Source: Candidatus Mediterraneibacter stercorigallinarum
Lineage (GTDB): Bacteria; Bacillota; Clostridia; Lachnospirales; Lachnospiraceae
Direction: 5' to 3'
DNA length: 5,738 nucleotides
Assembly: GCA_019116185.1 (NCBI GenBank)
Contig: DXCD01000057.1
Location: 1 to 5,738 of the forward strand
Positions 1-4,412 of the stretch are shown piece after piece. A program made the position numbers and the translations under genes. Position 1 is the first letter of the stretch; every line of letters starts with the position of its first letter. The notes under the pieces were generated by a model. It was not told the origin of the DNA. It ran no database searches and saw nothing but the letters and a program-made list of their open reading frames with translations.

Positions 1-348
1 AATCAGGATCTGACAGAATCAGACCAGCAGCAGATCGCGGATATGATCGCAAAGCTGGAAGCGGCGAGAAATCAGCTTGTACCGGTGAAAGAAGATCCCG
101 AGAATCCGGGAAGCGGCGGAGAGGATCCGGACAAGCCCGAGAATCCGGGAAGCGGCGGAGAGGATCCGGATAAGCCCGAGAATCCGGACAAGCCTGCAGA
201 TCCGGGCGAAAGCGGAGGACAGGACAAGAATGACGGTTCTGCTGTGCCGTCCACCGGCGACAGCGCTCCGGTTATGGCAGCGGCATTGGTTCTGCTGTTC
301 TCAGGGAGTGCACTGGCGTTCGTTACAAAGCAGAGAAAGATGAGATAA
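1..348 (+). CDS. C-terminal fragment of a repeat-bearing surface-anchored protein (5' truncated)
   Basis: The reading frame is open from the first base of the window, so the gene begins upstream; 115 residues are visible before the TAA at 346-348. They comprise a short helical stretch rich in Gln, Glu and Ala (about residues 1-30, reminiscent of the end of a FIVAR-like helical domain, a weak impression only), an acidic Pro/Gly/Asp/Glu repeat region (about 33-76), a VPSTGD motif (82-87), a roughly 20-residue hydrophobic segment, and a basic tail ending KQRKMR. This order is the C-terminal layout of sortase-type cell-wall sorting signals in Gram-positive bacteria. The repeat region probably acts as a flexible stalk across the wall. 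The catalytic or binding part lies outside the window, so no function can be given. An internal ATG at 43 has no convincing RBS and falls within the helical stretch, so it is not taken as the start. A terminator follows, so the gene is transcriptionally separate from the heat-shock operon. Confidence 0.85.
   Translation, partial: NQDLTESDQQQIADMIAKLEAARNQLVPVKEDPENPGSGGEDPDKPENPGSGGEDPDKPENPDKPADPGESGGQDKNDGSAVPSTGDSAPVMAAALVLLFSGSALAFVTKQRKMR
97..228 (+). repeat. 39-bp tandem repeat encoding a 13-residue Pro/Gly/acidic unit
   Basis: Two full copies, 97-135 and 136-174, encode PENPGSGGEDPDK and differ at one base (GAC versus GAT, a synonymous change). A shortened third copy (175-192, PENPDK) looks like the same unit with seven internal residues lost. 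A diverged fourth (193-228) encodes PADPGESGGQDK. The near identity of the first two copies implies recent duplication or gene conversion. The composition suits an extended, unfolded wall-spanning linker. Confidence 0.93.
244..345 (+). other. Sortase-like C-terminal sorting signal (VPSTG variant)
   Basis: The encoded tail has a VPSTG pentapeptide (244-258) followed by Asp, a hydrophobic Ala/Leu/Val-rich helix, and Lys-Gln-Arg-Lys-Met-Arg at the extreme C-terminus. The canonical motif is LPXTG; here the first residue is Val. Clostridial proteins often carry variants of the form xPxTGD, so a housekeeping or class-specific sortase may still cut between Thr and Gly. If no sortase accepts it, the same segment would act as a simple membrane anchor. 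Confidence 0.7.
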
Positions 349-380
349 AAATACTGGTTGTCGAAAGACGGCGGGAAAAG

Positions 381-428
381 CGCAGGGCGTTATGATCCAT
401 ACAGATCATGACGCCCTGCGTAATTTTA
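381..428 (+). terminator. Rho-independent terminator of the upstream gene
   Basis: The arms 381-397 and 404-420 pair over 17 bp: ten perfect GC-rich pairs, one T-G wobble (391/410), then six perfect pairs, closing a 6-nt loop (398-403). A T-rich tract (TAATTTTA, 421-428) follows. It sits 32 bp after the stop of the surface-protein gene and upstream of the hrcA promoter, so it insulates the heat-shock operon from read-through. An A-run at 376-379 before the left arm could allow some termination on the opposite strand as well. Confidence 0.92.
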
Positions 429-450
429 TCTGAAAAATCCAGAAACACTG

Positions 451-479
451 TTGACAAATAGAAATCCGGGTGCTATCTT
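451..479 (+). promoter_or_regulatory. Sigma-A-type promoter of the hrcA operon
   Basis: A perfect -35 box, TTGACA (451-456), is followed after exactly 17 bp by TATCTT (474-479), a 4/6 match to TATAAT that carries an upstream TG (471-472) and so is an extended -10. Transcription would start near 486, placing the CIRCE element (495-521) just inside the transcribed leader, where HrcA would block RNA polymerase. The start point is inferred from spacing only. Confidence 0.85.
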
Positions 480-494
480 AATATACGGAAGGTG

Positions 495-521
495 TTAGCA
501 CTCAAAAGAAGGGAGTGCTAA
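495..521 (+). promoter_or_regulatory. CIRCE operator (HrcA binding site)
   Basis: The sequence reads TTAGCACTC (495-503), a 9-bp spacer (504-512) and GAGTGCTAA (513-521), an exact match to the CIRCE consensus with perfect arms. CIRCE is the operator bound by the HrcA repressor in front of hrcA/dnaK and groESL operons. It lies between the promoter and the hrcA ribosome binding site, so besides being a DNA operator it can fold into a hairpin in the mRNA leader five bases upstream of the Shine-Dalgarno sequence. This is the only CIRCE in the window. Confidence 0.99.
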
Positions 522-526
522 TAGAG

Positions 527-534
527 AAAGGAGG
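527..534 (+). promoter_or_regulatory. hrcA ribosome binding site (decides the start codon)
   Basis: AAAGGAGG at 527-534 lies 7 nt before the GTG at 542. An in-frame GTG at 515 is nine codons further upstream, but it sits inside the right arm of CIRCE and has only operator sequence before it. The RBS therefore assigns initiation to 542. Confidence 0.92.
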
Positions 535-541
535 CGGAACT

Positions 542-1591
542 GTGGCGGTCGATGCATCATTAAGTGAAAGAAAACTTATTATATTGAAAGCGATCATACA
601 GAACTACCTTGAGACCGGAGAGCCGGTCGGATCACGGACACTTTCCAAATACACGGAACTGAATTTGAGTTCCGCGACGATTCGAAATGAGATGGCGGAT
701 CTTGAAGATCTCGGTTATATTTTCCAGCCTCATACTTCAGCCGGAAGGATTCCCTCAGACAAAGGCTACCGTCTGTATGTGGATATGCTGATGGAAGAGA
801 AGGAACAGGAGATCACAGAGCGTGAGGACGCGATGCTGGAGAAAGCTGACAAGGTTGAGAAGGTGTTGCAGCAGGCGGCAAGAGTGCTTGCCTCCAACAC
901 GAATTACGCGACCATGGTGTCAGCGCCTATGAACAGCCGTAACACGCTGAAGTTCATTCAGCTCTCGCAGGTGGATGAGGAACAGATCGTTGCTGTTATT
1001 GTCCTCGGAGGCAATGTGATCAAGAATAAGATCATCGAAGTCGGTGAAACACTAAGTAATGAGAATCTTCTGAAACTGAATATGCTGCTCAACACTACAT
1101 TAAATGGTATGTCTATTGACCAGATCACGCTGGGACTGATCGCAAGGCTGAAAGAACAGGCGGGAATCCACAGTGAAGTCGTGGGGCATGTTCTTGACGC
1201 GGTGGCTGAGATCATCCACGTGGAAGAAGATATGAAAATATACACCAGCGGGGCAACGAATATCTTTAAGTATCCGGAGCTGAGCGACAAGCAGAGCGCC
1301 CAGGAGATCATCAGCGCGTTTGAGGAGAAGCAGCAGCTTGCGGATCTTGTGACAGAAACACTTGCAAGCGAGAATAATCACGGGATTCAGGTTTACATCG
1401 GAGACGAAGCTCCGGTCAAGACGATGAGGGACTGCAGTGTGGTGACAGCGACTTATGAGCTGGGCGAGGGGATGAAAGGGACCATAGGAATCATCGGTCC
1501 GAAGCGGATGGATTATGAACATGTCATGAAGACGCTGAAGACTCTTCAGAGCGAGTTGGACGCGATATACAATAAAAACCCGAAAGAATAG
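542..1591 (+). CDS. hrcA: Heat-inducible transcription repressor HrcA
   Basis: HrcA is the dimeric repressor that binds CIRCE and silences class I heat-shock operons; in Bacillus subtilis its activity depends on GroEL, which ties repression to free chaperone. The 349-residue product has the usual family length. The N-terminal winged-helix domain runs over about residues 6-80: SERKLIILKAI, then ETGEPVGSRT (24-33), the recognition region SSATIRNEMADLEDLGY (43-59) and the family hallmark HTSAGRIPSDKGYRLYVD (64-81). A GAF-like and dimerisation region follows, ending in the conserved GTIGIIGPKRMDYEHV (313-328). The start is the GTG at 542, fixed by the RBS at 527-534; a longer form from 515 would add nine residues encoded partly by CIRCE. 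It is the first gene of its own operon, directly downstream of CIRCE, so it is autoregulated. The gap to grpE is 15 bp. No truncation or odd residue is seen. Confidence 0.98.
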   Translation: MAVDASLSERKLIILKAIIQNYLETGEPVGSRTLSKYTELNLSSATIRNEMADLEDLGYIFQPHTSAGRIPSDKGYRLYVDMLMEEKEQEITEREDAMLEKADKVEKVLQQAARVLASNTNYATMVSAPMNSRNTLKFIQLSQVDEEQIVAVIVLGGNVIKNKIIEVGETLSNENLLKLNMLLNTTLNGMSIDQITLGLIARLKEQAGIHSEVVGHVLDAVAEIIHVEEDMKIYTSGATNIFKYPELSDKQSAQEIISAFEEKQQLADLVTETLASENNHGIQVYIGDEAPVKTMRDCSVVTATYELGEGMKGTIGIIGPKRMDYEHVMKTLKTLQSELDAIYNKNPKE

Positions 1592-1599
1592 AAAGGTGG
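1592..1599 (+). promoter_or_regulatory. grpE ribosome binding site
   Basis: AAAGGTGG begins at the base after the hrcA stop codon and lies 7 nt before the GTG at 1607. The alternative in-frame ATG at 1619 would be 19 nt away, too far, so GTG is preferred. The single mismatch to AAAGGAGG and the GTG start predict moderate translation. Confidence 0.82.
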
Positions 1600-1606
1600 A
1601 AAGCTG

Positions 1607-2320
1607 GTGAGCGAAAAGATGAGCAAAGAAGATATGGTAAAGGAAGCTGTCGAAGAGGCAAAGGCAAAAGCAGCAGAGAACGCGCAGAATGAAGCGCAGG
1701 CAGAGGATGCTTCTTCAGACACAGCGGATGCGGACACAGCAGACGGAGAAAAAGCTGAGACAGAAGAAGGCGGCGAAGCTGCCGGAGCGGACGAGGCAGA
1801 ATCAGACGGAGCTGCGGATGACGTTGATGAGAATGAATCAAAAACAGAGAAAAAGAAGCTTTTCGGCAAGAAGAACAAGAAGGATAAGAAAGACGAGAAG
1901 ATCGATGAGCTGACAGACCGCCTGACGCGTCAGATGGCTGAGTTCGACAACTTCCGCAAGCGTACGGAGAAAGAGAAAGCCCAGATGTATGAGATCGGCG
2001 CAAAGGACATCATAGAAAAGATCCTTCCGGTCGTTGACAACTTTGAGCGGGGCCTTTCATCCGTGACAGAGGAAGAAAAAGCAACTCCCTTTGCAGAAGG
2101 TATGGAAAAGATATATAAGCAGTTTATGACTACGCTTGAGGGGATCGGCGTTAAACCGATCGAAGCGGTAGGAAAGGAATTTGATCCGGATTTCCACAAT
2201 GCAGTGATGCATGTGGAAGACGAGGAACTCGGCGAAAACATTATTGCCGAGGAATTCCAGAAGGGTTACACATACCGTGACAGTGTCGTGCGGCACAGCA
2301 TGGTGAAAGTAGCGAACTGA
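1607..2320 (+). CDS. grpE: GrpE, nucleotide exchange factor for DnaK
   Basis: GrpE is a cytoplasmic homodimer that opens the DnaK nucleotide pocket to release ADP and so resets the chaperone cycle. The 237-residue protein has a long disordered N-terminus: an Ala/Glu/Asp-rich acidic part (about 1-78) and then a lysine-rich patch (79-98, 12 Lys in 20 residues). A coiled-coil helix (about 97-150) carries the conserved EFDNFRKRTEKEK (112-124) and ILPVVDNFERGL (139-150). The C-terminal beta domain that contacts DnaK ends with EFDPDFHNAVMHV (191-203), QKGYTYRD (218-225) and VVRHSMVKV (227-235), matching the GrpE signature. It is somewhat longer than the E. coli protein (197 residues), and the extra length is in the N-terminal tail. 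It is co-transcribed with hrcA (15 bp gap) and lies 75 bp before dnaK, its partner. Confidence 0.98.
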   Translation: MSEKMSKEDMVKEAVEEAKAKAAENAQNEAQAEDASSDTADADTADGEKAETEEGGEAAGADEAESDGAADDVDENESKTEKKKLFGKKNKKDKKDEKIDELTDRLTRQMAEFDNFRKRTEKEKAQMYEIGAKDIIEKILPVVDNFERGLSSVTEEEKATPFAEGMEKIYKQFMTTLEGIGVKPIEAVGKEFDPDFHNAVMHVEDEELGENIIAEEFQKGYTYRDSVVRHSMVKVAN

Positions 2321-2395
2321 ACACTCCCTGAATTATAGAAATTTTCAAATATTAGAATATATAAGTAAAGAAATTATAAAAGGAGGAGCATTACT
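2321..2395 (+). other. AT-rich grpE-dnaK spacer with strong dnaK ribosome binding site
   Basis: This 75-bp spacer has 18 G/C bases (24%), far lower than the genes on either side. It ends in AAAAGGAGGAG; AGGAGG (2381-2386) lies 9 nt before the dnaK ATG and is a full-strength Shine-Dalgarno sequence. No CIRCE, no terminator and no convincing promoter are seen. An unstructured A/U-rich leader would favour ribosome loading, and could also be where the mRNA is cut to give a separate, stable dnaK transcript. Both roles are inference. Confidence 0.75.
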
Positions 2396-4267
2396 ATGGG
2401 AAAAATAATTGGTATTGACCTTGGTACAACAAACAGCTGCGTGGCTGTTATGGAAGGCGGACAGCCGACAGTCATCGCAAACACAGAAGGCGCCAGAACA
2501 ACACCGTCTGTCGTGGCATTTACAAAGACAGGCGAGCGTCTGGTAGGTGAGCCGGCGAAACGTCAGGCGGTTACAAACGCTTCAAGAACAATCTCATCCA
2601 TCAAAAAAGAGATGGGAACAGATTACAAAGTAGATATTGACGGAAAGAAATATTCTCCCCAGGAGATCTCCGCGATGATCCTTCAGAAACTGAAAGCCGA
2701 CGCAGAAGGATATCTTGGCGAGAAGGTTACAGAGGCAGTTATCACAGTACCTGCATATTTTAATGATGCACAGCGCCAGGCTACAAAGGATGCCGGCAAG
2801 ATCGCGGGTCTTGATGTAAAACGTATCATCAACGAGCCTACGGCAGCTGCTCTGGCTTACGGACTTGACAATGAGAAAGAGCAGAAGATCATGGTATATG
2901 ATCTTGGCGGCGGTACATTCGATGTGTCGATCATCGAGATCGGCGACGGCGTTATCGAAGTTCTTTCCACAGCAGGAAACAACCGTCTGGGAGGCGATGA
3001 TTTCGATCAGAAGATCACAGACTACATGCTGGCTGACTTCAAGGCGAAAGAGGGCGTGGATCTGTCTGGCGACAAGATGGCTCTCCAGAGACTGAAAGAG
3101 GCGGCAGAGAAAGCGAAGAAAGAGCTCTCCAGCGCGACAACTACGAATATCAACCTTCCGTTCATCACAGCGACAGCTGAGGGACCGAAGCACTTTGACA
3201 TGAATCTGACAAGAGCGAAATTCGATGAGCTCACAAGAGACCTCGTAGATAAGACCGCAGAGCCGGTAAGACGCGCTCTTTCTGACGCAGGGCTTACAGC
3301 GGCAGATCTCGGCCAGGTACTTCTGGTAGGCGGATCTACACGTATCCCGGCCGTACAGGAGGAAGTAAAGCGACTGACAGGCAAAGAGCCGAGCAAATCA
3401 CTGAATCCGGATGAGTGTGTTGCCCTTGGCGCATCCGTACAGGGCGGTAAGCTTGCGGGTGATGCAGGCGCAGGCGATATCCTCCTTCTGGATGTTACTC
3501 CGCTGTCACTGTCTATCGAGACAATGGGCGGTGTGGCTACAAGGCTGATCGAGAGAAATACAACGATCCCGACAAAGAAGAGCCAGATCTTCTCCACAGC
3601 GGCAGATAACCAGACAGCCGTTGATATCAACGTCGTACAGGGCGAGAGGCAGTTCGCAAAGGACAACAAATCACTCGGACAGTTCAGACTGGACGGAATC
3701 CCGCCGGCTCCGCGCGGAGTACCGCAGATCGAGGTTACATTCGATATCGATGCAAACGGTATCGTAAATGTATCTGCTAAAGATCTCGGAACAGGCAAAG
3801 AGCAGCACATCACGATCACAGCAGGCTCCAACATGTCTGACGCAGATATCGACAAGGCCGTGAAAGAAGCGGCAGAGTTCGAGGCACAGGATAAGAAGCG
3901 CAAAGAGGCGATCGATGCAAGAAACGAAGCTGACGCAATGGTATTCCAGACAGAGAAGGCGCTCAAAGATGTGGGCGACAAGCTGGATGCCAATGACAAA
4001 GCAGCAGTTGAGGCAGACGTTCAGGCTCTGAAAGATGTCCTCGCAAAATCAACTCCCGAGACTGCGGCAGATGCAGATGTAGCTGAGATCAAGGCTGCAA
4101 AAGAGAAACTCATGGAGAGCGCTCAGAAGCTGTTCACAAAGATGTATGAGCAGAGCGGCGCGGCAGGCGGTCCGAACCCGGGAGCAGGTCCGAATCCCGG
4201 AGCAGGTCCGGCACCGGATGGTTTCCAGGGAGACGACGTAGTAGACGGTGACTACAAAGAAGTCTAA
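2396..4267 (+). CDS. dnaK: Chaperone protein DnaK (Hsp70)
   Basis: DnaK binds exposed hydrophobic peptide segments in the cytoplasm and releases them in an ATP-driven cycle with DnaJ and GrpE. The 623-residue protein is complete. The nucleotide-binding domain (1 to about 360) shows IDLGTTNS (7-14), the catalytic Lys70, NEPTAAALAYG (146-156), YDLGGGTFD (168-176) and LLVGGSTRIPA (309-319). The interdomain linker is DILLLD (361-366). The beta substrate-binding domain runs from 367 to about 480, the helical lid from about 481 to 585, and a Gly/Pro/Asn/Ala tail ends in DDVVDGDYKEV. The conserved Glu of NEP is residue 147, against 171 in E. coli, while Lys70 keeps the same number; the 24-residue difference is the known indel separating Gram-positive from Gram-negative Hsp70s. 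The linker-proximal TPLSLSIE has Ser where many DnaKs have Gly. The ATG at 2396 is fixed by AGGAGG 9 nt upstream. Expression follows the CIRCE promoter upstream of hrcA. Confidence 0.99.
   Translation: MGKIIGIDLGTTNSCVAVMEGGQPTVIANTEGARTTPSVVAFTKTGERLVGEPAKRQAVTNASRTISSIKKEMGTDYKVDIDGKKYSPQEISAMILQKLKADAEGYLGEKVTEAVITVPAYFNDAQRQATKDAGKIAGLDVKRIINEPTAAALAYGLDNEKEQKIMVYDLGGGTFDVSIIEIGDGVIEVLSTAGNNRLGGDDFDQKITDYMLADFKAKEGVDLSGDKMALQRLKEAAEKAKKELSSATTTNINLPFITATAEGPKHFDMNLTRAKFDELTRDLVDKTAEPVRRALSDAGLTAADLGQVLLVGGSTRIPAVQEEVKRLTGKEPSKSLNPDECVALGASVQGGKLAGDAGAGDILLLDVTPLSLSIETMGGVATRLIERNTTIPTKKSQIFSTAADNQTAVDINVVQGERQFAKDNKSLGQFRLDGIPPAPRGVPQIEVTFDIDANGIVNVSAKDLGTGKEQHITITAGSNMSDADIDKAVKEAAEFEAQDKKRKEAIDARNEADAMVFQTEKALKDVGDKLDANDKAAVEADVQALKDVLAKSTPETAADADVAEIKAAKEKLMESAQKLFTKMYEQSGAAGGPNPGAGPNPGAGPAPDGFQGDDVVDGDYKEV
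4169..4222 (+). repeat. 18-bp tandem repeat in the dnaK tail (GPNPGA units)
   Basis: Copies at 4169-4186 and 4187-4204 both encode GPNPGA, differing at two synonymous positions. A degenerate third copy (4205-4222) encodes GPAPDG. They lie in the disordered C-terminal tail of DnaK, between the helical lid and the conserved acidic end. Such tails vary in length between species, and this repeat shows how: by in-frame slippage of a six-codon unit. Confidence 0.85.
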
Positions 4268-4272
4268 GCAGT

Positions 4273-4284
4273 ATCAAATTTGAT
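4273..4284. repeat. 12-bp perfect palindrome in the dnaK-dnaJ spacer
   Basis: ATCAAATTTGAT reads identically on both strands and begins 5 bp after the dnaK stop codon. It has no loop, so it is more like a dimeric protein site than an RNA hairpin, but at this AT content it could be chance. No known operator is recognised. Confidence 0.5.
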
Positions 4285-4293
4285 GGGGAAGAA

Positions 4294-4316
4294 GAGAATA
4301 TCTCTGTAAGATTCTC
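4294..4316. repeat. Short inverted repeat upstream of the dnaK terminator hairpin
   Basis: GAGAAT (4294-4299) and ATTCTC (4311-4316) form a 6-bp stem with an 11-nt loop. It has no T-run after it, so it is not a terminator by itself. It may help protect the 3' end of the dnaK message or be incidental. Confidence 0.35.
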
Positions 4317-4327
4317 CAGATAAAATA

Positions 4328-4369
4328 AAAATTCTACGGGGCCGCGTGAAAACGGCTTCGTAGAATTTT
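4328..4369 (+). terminator. Intrinsic terminator or attenuator between dnaK and dnaJ
   Basis: The outer arms 4328-4338 and 4359-4369 are perfectly complementary over 11 bp. The pairing continues inward through two G-T wobbles (4339/4358, 4340/4357) and four GC pairs (4341-4344 with 4353-4356) to an 8-nt loop, 4345-4352. The right arm ends in TTTT followed by GTT, so the U-tract is mostly inside the stem. It lies 60 bp after the dnaK stop and 43 bp before the dnaJ start. Because dnaJ follows in the same direction, it probably lets only part of the transcripts continue. The A-run at the left arm also makes it usable on the other strand. Confidence 0.85.
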
Positions 4370-4400
4370 GTTAAGATTATAAAAAGCGATTTTACGCAGT

Positions 4401-4405
4401 AGGAG
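4401..4405 (+). promoter_or_regulatory. dnaJ ribosome binding site
   Basis: AGGAG at 4401-4405 lies 7 nt before the ATG at 4413, ideal spacing, and fixes the dnaJ start. It is shorter than the dnaK site. Confidence 0.85.
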
Positions 4406-4412
4406 ACACTTT

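Noticed and set aside
72..254. Antisense frame of Gly/Ser/Pro repeats opposite the surface-protein repeats
   Set aside because: It exists only because the 39-bp repeat lacks stops in that frame; it has no start signal.
586..588. Loss in DnaK of the Thr equivalent to the E. coli Thr199 autophosphorylation site (Asn at residue 196)
   Set aside because: Gram-positive DnaKs such as that of B. subtilis also have Asn there, so it is a lineage feature and not a defect. The coordinates given with this entry are residue-independent placeholders; the codon is at 2981-2983.
1524..2003. Antisense frames across the 3' end of hrcA and the start of grpE
   Set aside because: They are low-complexity Ser/Leu/Pro strings mirroring the acidic and lysine-rich GrpE N-terminus; not genes.
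2333..2363. Promoter-like AT runs before dnaK
   Set aside because: At 24% GC such matches are expected by chance; no -35 and -10 pair with good sequence and spacing was found.
3022..3999. Long antisense open frame (325 codons) across dnaK, and another at 2594-3193
   Set aside because: Both lie wholly opposite the well-conserved dnaK gene, have no ribosome binding site or family motifs, and give Ser/Leu-rich or Cys-rich translations typical of the reverse complement of a biased coding sequence.
4378..4383. TATAAA as a -10 box for a dnaJ promoter
   Set aside because: No -35-like hexamer lies 16-18 bp upstream (the position falls in the terminator hairpin), so a promoter cannot be supported.
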